Both the position numbers and the translations under genes were made by a program. Positions 1-8,039 of a stretch of 64,000 nucleotides of DNA are shown piece after piece (position 1 is the stretch's first letter; every line of letters begins with the position of its first letter). The DNA is from Gemmatimonadaceae bacterium (lineage in GTDB: Bacteria > Gemmatimonadota > Gemmatimonadetes > Gemmatimonadales > Gemmatimonadaceae). The stretch is taken from NCBI GenBank assembly GCA_020846935.1, contig JADLCY010000002.1, positions 372,001 through 436,000 on the forward strand. Reading direction: 5' to 3'. Below the pieces are notes generated by a model, which saw nothing but the letters and a program-made list of their open reading frames with translations, was not told where the DNA came from and did not search any database.

Positions 1-209
1 ACCCAGTTACCATCGAGCATCAGCCAGCCCCACAGCGTCGCACCATACACACCACCGTGAAGCGCCCCATTGGCATCGCGAAGCGCGAGCGCGAGCGGTT
101 CCCAGTCACGGCGGCCAACGTCAGGTGGGTCCGCCTCGCGGATCCCGCGGCGCACCTCGGCGTCGATACCGGTACGTCCGTCATGCTCTTCAGTGATCTC
201 GAACGCCAT
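1..209 (-). CDS. GNAT-family N-acetyltransferase, N-terminal part (cut by left edge)
   Basis: Reading the minus strand from an ATG at 209 gives an open frame that runs off the window edge. It starts MAFEITEEHDGR and later reads LALALRDANGALHGGVYG followed by TLWGWLMLDGNW. The pattern of an alternating N-terminal strand, a 'G-x-L-x-G-G' strand and a 'WGWL-x-[IL]D-x-[LN]W' strand is typical of bacterial GNAT acetyltransferases that transfer acetyl from acetyl-CoA to a small-molecule or protein amine. The acetyl-CoA binding loop lies outside the window, so activity cannot be judged. No clear Shine-Dalgarno sequence precedes the ATG. The substrate is unknown. Confidence 0.7.
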   Translation of the reverse strand, partial: MAFEITEEHDGRTGIDAEVRRGIREADPPDVGRRDWEPLALALRDANGALHGGVYGATLWGWLMLDGNW

Positions 210-320
210 GGTCGGTGCGAGCCGAAGCGGCTCGTCGCGGTGACGAGAAGTCGTGACTGTTTCGGGCGCCAACGAGAGGCCCCAGGTCTTCTTCGGCGAG
301 CGGGCGGACACCCGGATCGA

Positions 321-553
321 TCAACGACTCATTCGATCAGCGATCCTCGCGCGAACGATGTCCCACGCCTCCCGACGCTCAGGATTGGCTTCCAGTTCCG
401 CGCGCCGACGCTCCAGTTCAGCCAGGTCCGCATCGCTCAGCGTGAGCGTCGCGGCACCGGCGTCCTCCACGATACCTCCCATAGGTCCTCCACCACCTGG
501 AGGCGCTCAGCCATCGTGCGAGGGCGGTAGTCAAAGCCGGCGTCTGCGCTCAT
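321..553 (-). pseudogene. Frameshifted addiction-module (CHP02574-type) antitoxin
   Basis: Two overlapping minus-strand frames together look like one small antitoxin of the putative addiction-module family. The first frame, from ATG 553 or 514, reads MAERLQVVEDLWE, matching the family's N-terminal 'xxRLxLVEDLWDSI'. The second frame, open 482-321, reads VEDAGAATLTLSDADLAELE and then EANPERREAWDIVRARI, matching the family's C-terminal 'LDRRLAxxExNPxxxxxWExVRxRI'. Restoring one base near 473-480 would join them through a normal LWESIVED-like segment. The gene therefore appears to carry a single-base deletion, either real decay or a sequencing error. No intact RelE/ParE toxin follows; the partial GNAT gene comes next. 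A stray frame just downstream (VRPLAEEDLGPL) might be a remnant of something else. Confidence 0.6.
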
Positions 554-614
554 GGACGGGAAGCTGCCGAGTATCAGCCGTCATCGGCAAGCCCAGGCTG
601 GCGGCGCCGGGGCC

Positions 615-657
615 ATACAGCCCGCGCCTTGTACCGGGCTGTATCGCGCCCTATCCT
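615..657 (+). promoter_or_regulatory. Palindromic operator and probable promoter of vapBC
   Basis: ATACAGCCCG at 615-624 and CGGGCTGTAT at 635-644 form a perfect 10-bp inverted repeat with a 10-bp spacer. A weak promoter overlaps it: TTGTAC at 629-634, 17 bp, then TATCCT at 652-657, which would start transcription just ahead of the vapB ATG at 684. VapB-type antitoxins generally autoregulate by binding such palindromes with VapC. The palindrome is seen directly; its operator role is inferred from position and family behaviour. Confidence 0.6.
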
Positions 658-683
658 TCGCAAGACCCCCTCGCCCCCTCCCG

Positions 684-902
684 ATGCCATCCACACGCCC
701 CCTGCTCAAGCGCAAGAACATGCTCATGGACCAGCACAAGCTCGACGCTGCGCGGCGCGCACTGGGGGCGGCCACAGAAACCGCCGCCGTCGATGCGGCC
801 CTCGACCTGGTCGTGTTCAGGACGGAGGTCTTCGATGGGCTCGACCAACTCGTGGCGGCCGGTGGCTTGGCGTCGGTCGAGACCGTGCGGCGCACCAGGT
901 GA
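684..902 (+). CDS. vapB: VapB-like antitoxin
   Basis: Small antitoxin of 72 residues that should bind and neutralise the PIN-domain toxin encoded next. The segment RKNMLMDQHKLDAARRALG followed by TETAAVDAALDLVV is the ribbon-helix-helix type DNA-binding pattern of VapB antitoxins, with the usual 'T-E-T-x-A-V-D-x-A-L' helix at about residues 31-40. The C-terminal tail presumably contacts VapC. The start at 684 is chosen because it lies downstream of the promoter/operator at 615-657. An ATG at 720 (MLMDQ) is also possible, while a farther upstream in-frame ATG at 552 would place the operator inside the gene. The stop codon overlaps the vapC start in a GTGA junction, implying translational coupling. 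Confidence 0.8.
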   Translation: MPSTRPLLKRKNMLMDQHKLDAARRALGAATETAAVDAALDLVVFRTEVFDGLDQLVAAGGLASVETVRRTR

Positions 903-1339
903 TCTACACCCTCGACACCAACGTCGTCGTCGACGCGCTGCGTCAACCCAGCGAGATGGAACAGTTGAAGGCGTTCCTCGCGTGGGCCCTCCCCGTCACG
1001 GTTCTTTCGAGCGTGGTCGTGGCAGAACTCGCCGCCGGTGCGCGTACGGAACGCGCTCGCCGTGCCCTCGACGAGGGACTGGTGGGCGCATTCGACCGCC
1101 GCGCGCGCATCCACGCCCCATCGCGTCGCGCGTGGCATCGAACCGGCGCGGCCCTCGGACGGATCGGCGCGAGCGGCGTGAGTGCGAGTCGCCAGAATGA
1201 CATGTTGCTCGCGTTTCAGGCCCGTGAGGTCGGATGGATGCTCATCACGCGCGACCAGGACTTCGCGGCACTTCGGTCCGTCGTGCGTGGCCTCAAGGTG
1301 GCAGCGTCTTTCCCCATGCGACCGACCTCTCGGGGCTGA
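899..1339 (+). CDS. vapC: VapC-like PIN-domain ribonuclease toxin
   Basis: Toxin of 146 residues with a PIN domain, a metal-dependent endoribonuclease fold; family members cleave tRNA or rRNA. The acidic cluster is visible: D6 in TLDTN, E43 in VAEL, D101 in RQNDMLLA and D119/D121 in TRDQDF. It starts at a GTG whose last two bases begin the vapB stop (GTGA, 4-bp overlap), the normal antitoxin-then-toxin order. The length fits intact VapC proteins and all catalytic positions are present, so this module looks functional, unlike the two damaged toxin-antitoxin loci nearby. The RNA target cannot be read from sequence. Confidence 0.88.
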   Translation: MIYTLDTNVVVDALRQPSEMEQLKAFLAWALPVTVLSSVVVAELAAGARTERARRALDEGLVGAFDRRARIHAPSRRAWHRTGAALGRIGASGVSASRQNDMLLAFQAREVGWMLITRDQDFAALRSVVRGLKVAASFPMRPTSRG

Positions 1340-1622
1340 CTGAACGCCTGCTCAGCAACGAGCGGATGAAACAGGGCGAGCGAAGCGAGCACACAACTCC
1401 CCGCTCGTCAGTCTGCTGCAATGGATTGGGACGACGCGAGCCGCGCTGGTCCCGCAACCGCCCTCGGTGAGCAGATCCCCCAAAGCCACACCTCACGCAA
1501 CGCCCCCCACCGAGGGGTCGATGCCAAGGAGCCAGAGAATGTGGTGAGCCGCGGGACGACCGGATTGCGCCCTACCCTCAGGATGAGGCTGGTCGTCAAT
1601 CCCCCCTGCCCCGGACTTCCGC

Positions 1623-4139
1623 ATGAAGCGCGCGCTCGTCGCCGTCACCCTGTGCGTTGCCTTCACGAGCCCCGTGGCGGGTCAGGACTCGGAAGCCCGC
1701 GTCGTGATCGCGACCAGCGGCGGAATCTCGCTGGGATCGTACCAGGCCGGTGTGAACTGGGGACTCGTTGAGCTGCTGCGACGCACCCAGGTGGACGACT
1801 CGCTGCGCGCAATGGTGAGGGCATCGGGCACGGCACTCCCCTCCCTGGTGGGCCTCAGCGGCGCGTCGGCAGGAACGATCAACGCGCTGATGTCGGCGAT
1901 CCACTACTGCACCGCGGGTGGGGAAATCCGGCCCGAAGCCTCGCTCTACTGGAAGACGTGGGTCGACGTGGGCTGGCGCCAGCTCATCCCGAACGGGAGC
2001 CGAGTGCGACCGGGCGAACTGGGACTCATCGACCGTCAGTACTTCGAGACGGTACTCCTGGATCGGCTGCGCGCCGCGCTCGGCGAACGTGGGCGCCCGG
2101 GCTGTTCATTGCAGGTGGCTGGTTCGCTCACGCGACAGCGTGCGATCACCGAAGAGGTGTTCGACCACGTGAGCATCGCCGTACAGCGACACGTGGGCAC
2201 GTACGGACTCGCGGTGAACGACTCGGGCGGGATGGAGCTGCGGCAGGCATCCCTGCAGCTGCGAAACGATCGGGGCCTCGGCGTGCAGATCTCGCCGGCC
2301 GCTGGCGGCGCCACCGATCGGCTCGGCGTGGAGCAGGTCTTCGAGCTGGCGCGCGCATCGAGTTCGATCCCGTTCGTCTTTGCGCCGATCTCGTTGAGCT
2401 ACTATCGCTCCAACGATCTGGACAGCGCCGGCGTGTGCCCGGCCGGGCGCGAACGTCGCATTGGATGCGCAGTACCGCAGCAGGCCCGCTTCGTCGACGG
2501 TGGCGCGTTCGACAACCGGCCGATCTCGATCGCCGACCGCCTGCTGCTGGCGTCGCAGGTGGCCTCGCCGCCGACGACGCGCACGTTCTTCCACACGATC
2601 TTCATCGTGCCAAGCGCGTTGCGCACCGGCGAGGTGGCCGCGGCCGATACCACCACCGAACGCGCCGGTGGCACGCTGGCCGCCACGCAGTTCCTGGGCG
2701 GCATGTGGCGCTCGGCCGCTGAATACGAGCTGCACGCTTATGCACGCAACCGCTCGGTAGACTCCGAGCACCGCATCGCGGTGGCGGACACGGTGGACGT
2801 GACGAGTCGCGCGTACCCGATCTTCGGAGAGACGCTGGCCCACTTTGGCGCCTTTCTGGCGCGCCCCTTTCGCGAGCACGACTTCTACGTGGGCGTGTAC
2901 GACGCGCTCAACTTCAGTGCTGACCGCCTCTGTTCCGCCGCCACGTCGCCCACCGCACGATCACTCACCGAATACCGGGCGCAGTGCCATGCGAAGGCGT
3001 TCCATCAGCTCATGCATCGCGTCGACGTGGGCTGCACGGGCCACGTGATGGTCGAGCGCTTCTACGTCCGTGAGCACCACCTGCGCGTGGGCGACGCCAG
3101 CGAGGCCGACGCCGGCTGCGCGGGCAACGTCGACGATCGGCGGCGGATCGCCATGCTGCTCTCGATCACCGACGCCTTCGGCGAAACGCACCGCGCCCGA
3201 CGGCTCTGCCCGGAGAGCTTCAATCCGTTCGAGTCCCTGATGTGCACGAGCGGCATCGCCGCGTTCACGGACCTCGTCAGGCAGCGCGCCCTGGCCGACT
3301 CGGCGCGGGCATGGATCGGCGGCAAACCGGCCTGTCGCCAGGGCTACGTGCCGGTGGATTCGGCCTCGGCGGCCTGTTTCGTCGACGACTACTTCCTGCG
3401 ATTCATCGCCAACCCGCACGACTTCATCAAGCGCCTCGCGTTCCTCGCGCTGCAGCGGGCCGCCGCGGTCGAACGCGTCGCGCAGAAGTCCGAGGGCGTG
3501 AACTACGCCGATGCCCGACTCGGTCTCGCCAATCCCATCCTCCGCAGCCTCCTCGGAACGCCGACCACATCGGGGTTCGAGTGGGATCAGTCGACCGTGC
3601 CGCGCGAATGCACCGATGGCAACCTCTTTCCCCGCCTGGGATCGTGCGGACTGGCGCAATCGTTCTTTCGACTGGCGGTGCCCTACTACGTGGCCGGCGG
3701 TTTCGGCAACACGATGATCGAGACCGGCGTGCGACCCGCGCTGCACCAGGACGCCGAGACGAGCATCGTGTTCCCGCTGTCGCTGCACCATGGGCGCATC
3801 GCGACGACCGATCTCGCCCCCGGGCAATCGCTGCCGCGGCGGCCGTGGTACTCCGCGGGTGTTGGCGTGATGTGGCGCAATCACACGCTGGCCATCAACG
3901 AATGCCTCACGGCCATGTCGTGGCGCGGCAAGGTGCCGTGGTCCAAAGAGGTCATCATCCCGCGCAATGAACGCGCCCTCTATCGCCTGCAATGCGACCT
4001 GTTCGCGTCGCGCCTGACGCTTGGCGTCACCACCACCAGGCTCTCGGGCAACGACGCCAGCAAGTGGACGCTGCTCGTCGGCCTGGCCGACCTCAACGGG
4101 CTGCTGTACTGGCTGCTCCCACACGAGCTGCGCAAGTGA
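1623..4139 (+). CDS. Secreted patatin-like phospholipase
   Basis: An 838-residue protein with a signal peptide (MKRALVAVTLCVAF, cleavage near PVAGQ) and an N-terminal patatin domain, a lipid acyl hydrolase using a Ser-Asp dyad. Visible elements are the glycine-rich oxyanion loop SGGISLGSYQAG (32-43), the nucleophile elbow G-A-S-A-G (Ser82) and the D-G-G motif in RFVDGGAFDN (Asp292). The roughly 500-residue C-terminal part, rich in Cys and aromatic residues, is not recognised. With the probable outer-membrane protein 35 bp downstream it probably forms a two-gene unit, suggesting an envelope or secreted lipase. Substrate is unknown; the catalytic dyad is intact. Confidence 0.85.
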   Translation: MKRALVAVTLCVAFTSPVAGQDSEARVVIATSGGISLGSYQAGVNWGLVELLRRTQVDDSLRAMVRASGTALPSLVGLSGASAGTINALMSAIHYCTAGGEIRPEASLYWKTWVDVGWRQLIPNGSRVRPGELGLIDRQYFETVLLDRLRAALGERGRPGCSLQVAGSLTRQRAITEEVFDHVSIAVQRHVGTYGLAVNDSGGMELRQASLQLRNDRGLGVQISPAAGGATDRLGVEQVFELARASSSIPFVFAPISLSYYRSNDLDSAGVCPAGRERRIGCAVPQQARFVDGGAFDNRPISIADRLLLASQVASPPTTRTFFHTIFIVPSALRTGEVAAADTTTERAGGTLAATQFLGGMWRSAAEYELHAYARNRSVDSEHRIAVADTVDVTSRAYPIFGETLAHFGAFLARPFREHDFYVGVYDALNFSADRLCSAATSPTARSLTEYRAQCHAKAFHQLMHRVDVGCTGHVMVERFYVREHHLRVGDASEADAGCAGNVDDRRRIAMLLSITDAFGETHRARRLCPESFNPFESLMCTSGIAAFTDLVRQRALADSARAWIGGKPACRQGYVPVDSASAACFVDDYFLRFIANPHDFIKRLAFLALQRAAAVERVAQKSEGVNYADARLGLANPILRSLLGTPTTSGFEWDQSTVPRECTDGNLFPRLGSCGLAQSFFRLAVPYYVAGGFGNTMIETGVRPALHQDAETSIVFPLSLHHGRIATTDLAPGQSLPRRPWYSAGVGVMWRNHTLAINECLTAMSWRGKVPWSKEVIIPRNERALYRLQCDLFASRLTLGVTTTRLSGNDASKWTLLVGLADLNGLLYWLLPHELRK

Positions 4140-4174
4140 TCGCGCGCGTCCTGCAAACCACTCCATCCCTGACC

Positions 4175-5239
4175 ATGCGCAAGGCGCTCGTCGGCTTCCT
4201 CGCCCTCTCGCTGCTGCCCGCGTCCGCTCGCGCGCAGGACCTCGGCTTTCTCGGGTCCGTGTTCTCGCGCGTGCAGCGACTCACGCTGTTCCTGCAGTCG
4301 GCCGATCCTCGTCAGGCGGGCTTCCTCGATCGCAGCGGCGCGGGGTGTATCACGCTCCCCATGTGCGGTGCGGGGACCGAGGTGCTCATCGACCTCGATT
4401 CGCGCAGCCGGTTCATCGATCTCGAACTCGGGTTTGCAGCCGGCTACCTGCGGCCGGTGCGCAGCAAGCCGTCGGGCGACATGGACATCCGCGCCTCACT
4501 GCGATCGCTGCCCGTGATCTCCACCCACGCCACGTTCATGCGCGAGGGCTGGATCCGCCCCTACTTCACCGGCTCGTTCGGGCTCGTGGACCTGTGGAAC
4601 GCGCGCGTGCACACGGCGCAGGGCAAGCAGAGCGAGGTGAAGGCGTCGACGTTCGAGTATGGCGTGTCGGTGGGTGCGGGGATCGCGCCGCCGTTCACCA
4701 ACGCGCGGTTGCTGATCGAGTTCGGGCATCGTGCGCGCAACTTCTCGAGCGTGGGCTATACCCTCACCGATCCGCTGCCGACGTCGTTTCCGCGGGAGAT
4801 CAACCTCAGCACGTGGCAGACCACCATTGGCTGGCAGTTCGACCTGCGGCCGCTCAGCCGGGCGCCCGCGCACGCCGGCATGTGGATGCTCTCGCGTGTG
4901 GACGGCCTTGCGCTGCCCGCAACGTTGCGTCAGGACCGTGGCACGCCCGACGGCGTTCGCGAGGAGCTGGTGAGTGCCTACCTGGATCTGAGCGCGGAGC
5001 GGGATGCGTATTCGCTGCAGCTGGTCACACGGCTGACGACGGTCGGGCCCACGGGTGCAGTGGTGGAGCAGCGATTCGCCGAGCCGGTGCGCGAGACGGG
5101 AACGTGGGAGGCCACCAAGGGTGGTGTGCGACTCACACAGGGCGGCGTATCGCAGGTGGCCACACGAAGCGACGACGAGCTGATGCTGGCGCATGCGGGC
5201 ACGGGGCGGCGCCTGTTCTTCCGCAAGGTGCAGCGGTAG
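4175..5239 (+). CDS. Secreted hypothetical protein, probable outer-membrane beta-barrel
   Basis: A 354-residue protein with a signal peptide (MRKALVGFLALSLLPASARAQ). The mature part has alternating amphipathic strands ending in aromatic residues, such as FIDLELGFAAGYLRP, FTGSFGLVDLW and QTTIGWQFDLRP, the look of an outer-membrane barrel over roughly residues 60-230. A second, soluble-looking region follows (YLDLSAERDAYSLQLVTRLT onward) and the protein ends in a charged segment rather than a terminal aromatic. The ATG at 4175 is chosen because it begins the signal peptide; the frame is open further upstream inside the patatin gene. Closely spaced behind the patatin gene, so probably co-transcribed. 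No named family is recognised. Confidence 0.75.
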   Translation: MRKALVGFLALSLLPASARAQDLGFLGSVFSRVQRLTLFLQSADPRQAGFLDRSGAGCITLPMCGAGTEVLIDLDSRSRFIDLELGFAAGYLRPVRSKPSGDMDIRASLRSLPVISTHATFMREGWIRPYFTGSFGLVDLWNARVHTAQGKQSEVKASTFEYGVSVGAGIAPPFTNARLLIEFGHRARNFSSVGYTLTDPLPTSFPREINLSTWQTTIGWQFDLRPLSRAPAHAGMWMLSRVDGLALPATLRQDRGTPDGVREELVSAYLDLSAERDAYSLQLVTRLTTVGPTGAVVEQRFAEPVRETGTWEATKGGVRLTQGGVSQVATRSDDELMLAHAGTGRRLFFRKVQR

Positions 5240-5477
5240 CTCTCGGTACCGGCGAGCCCGGCGATGGCAACCAGCCTGAAGGTGAAGCGTCTCTTCGGAG
5301 TATGTGCTTCATGAGTGGAAGAAGACGTGTTCGCGCTCGACTTGCGAGCGCATTCTCGCAGCGCTGACGACGCGGGGTGGCTGGTGCCGCTGCGGGATAG
5401 CACGCGCTTCGCCGGCTCGTTCACCAATGTGCGCGCGACCTCATCGCGCTTATTGAGCACTTTGTCGCCCAAGACAA

Positions 5478-5830
5478 CTACTCGTGTTGGCTGGCCCGAT
5501 CGCTGATCTCCACCAACGCCTCGCCCGACTCGAGCAGGGTGCGCGCCCGAGGCCAGGCTGTTCGCAACAATGTGCGCAGGGCGGCGTTGCTGGTATTCCC
5601 GCAGGTGAGCCACACGATGGATGGCGGCGGTCCGTGACGCCCCAGCAAGGTCACAAAGTCCGCATCCTTCGTCAGCACCACGGCTCGGGCGGTCCGGGCG
5701 GCCGCAAAGATGATCGGATCCTCCGCCCCTTCAGATTGAGGTCGCGGATCGCGAACGCCTCGACGGCGAACTCCGCCCGCAACCAGGTCGCCAACGCGAG
5801 CGCGACTTGCGCATCGATCCAGATGACCAC
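5478..5830 (-). pseudogene. Frameshifted DUF5615-type PIN-like toxin
   Basis: The C-terminal two thirds read KGAEDPIIFAAARTARAV, then TKDADF and IVWLTCGNTSN, a close match to DUF5615 PIN-like proteins, the usual partners of DUF433 antitoxins. The N-terminal part lies in another frame: from GTG 5830 it reads VVIWIDAQVALALATWLRAE and ends in AIRDLNL, the expected N-terminus with the first PIN aspartate (WIDAQ). The frames break at about 5726-5735, where one extra base would restore 'RDLNLxGAEDP'. Without that base no full-length toxin is made. The gene begins 21 nt after the DUF433 stop, in the same frame. Either the toxin has been inactivated or there is a one-base sequence error. Confidence 0.72.
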
Positions 5831-5851
5831 GGGGCGCCGGCGAGAAACGCC

Positions 5852-6085
5852 CTAGGCCGCGAGCACCGGATGGTCCAGCTTTCGACTCGCGAACCGCAGG
5901 CACGCCGCGACGTCCGCTGGCTCAAGGTCTGGGAGCTCCGCCACGACCTCGCTCGCCGAAAGCCCCGAGGCCAACAGGTCCAGCACGTCGATCACTCGAA
6001 TCCGCATCCCGCGCACACACGGCCGCCCTCCGCACTGGTCGGGGTTCACCGTGATGCGGTCCATCAATTCGACCGTCTGGCCCAT
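5852..6085 (-). CDS. DUF433-domain antitoxin
   Basis: A 77-residue protein with the complete DUF433 signature: DRITVNPDQCGGRPCVRGMR, then IRVIDVLDLLASGLSASEVV and the conserved ELPDLEPADVAACLRFA. This is a winged-helix-like domain found in antitoxins paired with DUF5615 PIN-like toxins. The start is given at ATG 6085; an internal ATG (MDRITV, residue 8) is equally likely, since most relatives begin close to D-R-I. The cognate toxin lies directly downstream but is frameshifted, so this may be an orphan antitoxin now. No obvious operator palindrome was found upstream. Confidence 0.82.
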   Translation of the reverse strand: MGQTVELMDRITVNPDQCGGRPCVRGMRIRVIDVLDLLASGLSASEVVAELPDLEPADVAACLRFASRKLDHPVLAA

Positions 6086-6317
6086 GGGTTCGCTCGGGAG
6101 AAGCAGGACCTCGGAACTTACCCAGCCTCGCTCGGTGGCGTGAGCGGCTCTGTACGAAATCCCCCAGTCTTACGCAGTAGCGATTGCCAGAATCTACGCA
6201 CCTGCAGACGAGCCCACGGCCCTCGGGGGCTTCGAAAGGGCGGTGACCGACGTGCGGGAGGCCTTTGGTCGGAATCACGGCTCCTCGGACCATGGCTACG
6301 TGTCACGGGAGTGTGTC

Positions 6318-7988
6318 CTAATGAGAAGGCGAGGGCGTCGGCGGGCTGGCGCGCGCACCGAGCATGGCACGCAGCTCGTCGTCCAGCTCGCCGGTCAGCT
6401 GCCACCGGATGAGCGCAATCGGGATCTGCCCCGCGGCCACCAGCTCGTGCATGAACGTGCCCACGTCGAATCGCTCCCCAAGCTGTCGCATGCGGACCTG
6501 CATGATCTTCTCCACCTCGATCTTGCCGATCACGTAACTCACGCCGTAGGCCGGCTGCTGCAGGTAGAGGTGCTGCTCGCCCCAGACCAGGTTGCCGTCG
6601 AGGGCAAGCCAGCCGCGCGGCGTGTTTTGCGACGCGTACGCGGCCGCCTGGTCGATGGACCATTCGTTGGCGTGCATCCTCAGGTCGCCCATCGCGCGCG
6701 CGGCGCGTTCGGCGAGCAGAATGAGGATCAACTCGCGCGATCGGGGCGACGCGTCGAACAGCCCGGCCCCCATCATCATCTCCTCCCAACCCGTGGCCAG
6801 TCCCTCGGTGCGCGCATTGAACACGTTGTAGAGGAGCGCACCGTTCCGGATCGGATTGCCGTAACCGGCCGCCATGGCGCCCTTGTCGAACCAGTGGAAT
6901 CCGTGGGTGCGCATCACGACCGGATCCCGGTAGTCGACTTCGGTAAAGAACTCGCGGCGGGCGTCGCTGAACCGTCCAATGCGCGCGCGGAGCCGCGCCT
7001 CGAGGTCAGGGTTCGTGGCGACGAGCTGACGCGAACGCAGGAAGGCCATGTAGTCGCTCACCGCCCGGTTGAAGCGCCGCTCATGTTCTGCCTGGCTCCC
7101 CACCAGGGCCTGTGTCGGCCGTCCACGATTCCGTACCTCCTCGAGCGCGAGGTACGCATACGCGCGCGCCAGCTCGCGCTGCATGAGCGTGACCTCGTCC
7201 TTCCACGTGTAGGGCAGGAGCTGCACGTTGGTCAGGTACCAGTCGTAGTTGTCGCGGCCCACGCCCGACGGCCCGGTCTTCGATGGCGCCTGGGCGTCCA
7301 GCCAGGCCGCGAGCGAGTCCGTGGCGGCGAGCGCCGCGCGGGCGCTGGCAGCGAGCGACGACTGCTCCGGCGTGAGCGTCGCAATGAAGGCGGTGAGGTC
7401 GCTCGACTGACTCCGGATGCTCCTGGTGCCCCAGACCCAGAGGTCCTTCTGGTTCCCCGTGAGGTTCGTCCGGGCCTGGCGCATGAGGCCCGGGATGCGC
7501 CGGAGCCCCGAGTCGATCGCCAGGGTCGCCGCGGCCGAAAGCGGGGTCGGATGGCTCCACAGCTCAACGCCCCCCCACGCAAACGGGCCTTCCCGCGCCG
7601 GCTGGTCGCTCTCGTCCGGAAAGAACGTCACGTAGTACGCCGGATTGTTCTGCCACGGCCGCAACACGCGATGATCGAAGTCGAACCCGTTCAGCTCGGC
7701 GCGCAGGATGTGGTAGTCCACCTGCTGCGCCACGCTCCATCCGGTCGTATCGAACGCGGCAAGCCGTCGCAGATAGGCGGCGAGCCCCTCGTGCTGCGCC
7801 GTCATTGCCGCGGCGGAGTAGTCCGGGACTCCCGCGACCATGGTCGGGCGCTGGAACGCTCGCCAGTCACCAAACAGCGCGACGAGATCCTCGTGTCGCG
7901 TGGGTCGCTCAGTGGGTACGGCGGGCGGCGCACCGCCGCCGCAACCGGTGGCCAGCGTGAGGACGACAAGCGGGAGGATGTATCGCAT
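6318..7988 (-). CDS. DUF885-family lipoprotein
   Basis: A 556-residue lipoprotein: the N-terminus MRYILPLVVLTLATGCGGG carries a lipobox (L-A-T-G-C). The rest has the alpha-helical DUF885 layout, including DYHILRAELNGFDFD, the central RTNLTGNQKDLWVWG helix and a C-terminal YVIGKIEVEKIM followed by FMHELVAAGQIPIALI, matching the family's 'GxxxIxxLR…FHDxxLxxGxxPLxxL' ending. DUF885 proteins are thought to be zinc-peptidase-like enzymes. The usual 'HExxPGH' stretch is not visible: the position before GLATGWEEMM reads LYNVFNAR, so catalysis may be altered or lost. It sits alone on the minus strand, upstream of the DUF433 module. Confidence 0.75.
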   Translation of the reverse strand: MRYILPLVVLTLATGCGGGAPPAVPTERPTRHEDLVALFGDWRAFQRPTMVAGVPDYSAAAMTAQHEGLAAYLRRLAAFDTTGWSVAQQVDYHILRAELNGFDFDHRVLRPWQNNPAYYVTFFPDESDQPAREGPFAWGGVELWSHPTPLSAAATLAIDSGLRRIPGLMRQARTNLTGNQKDLWVWGTRSIRSQSSDLTAFIATLTPEQSSLAASARAALAATDSLAAWLDAQAPSKTGPSGVGRDNYDWYLTNVQLLPYTWKDEVTLMQRELARAYAYLALEEVRNRGRPTQALVGSQAEHERRFNRAVSDYMAFLRSRQLVATNPDLEARLRARIGRFSDARREFFTEVDYRDPVVMRTHGFHWFDKGAMAAGYGNPIRNGALLYNVFNARTEGLATGWEEMMMGAGLFDASPRSRELILILLAERAARAMGDLRMHANEWSIDQAAAYASQNTPRGWLALDGNLVWGEQHLYLQQPAYGVSYVIGKIEVEKIMQVRMRQLGERFDVGTFMHELVAAGQIPIALIRWQLTGELDDELRAMLGARASPPTPSPSH

Positions 7989-8039
7989 GGCTCGGACGGT
8001 GTGGACCCGGCGCCAAGTCGCTCCGCGCCGGGTATGTCG

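Noticed and set aside
57-1200. Overlapping plus-strand frames across the first 1.2 kb
   Set aside because: Opposite them are a GNAT start and an antitoxin with recognisable motifs; downstream the true genes vapB and vapC occupy other frames.
1340-1622. Possible small genes between vapC and the patatin gene
   Set aside because: Only short frames without motif, start signal or family resemblance were found; nothing is claimed for the interval.
5240-5477. Coding-looking frame around 5432-5510 (RDLIALIEHFVAQD)
   Set aside because: An in-frame TAG lies a short distance upstream, there is no start codon with a ribosome-binding site, and the segment overlaps the end of the DUF5615 remnant.
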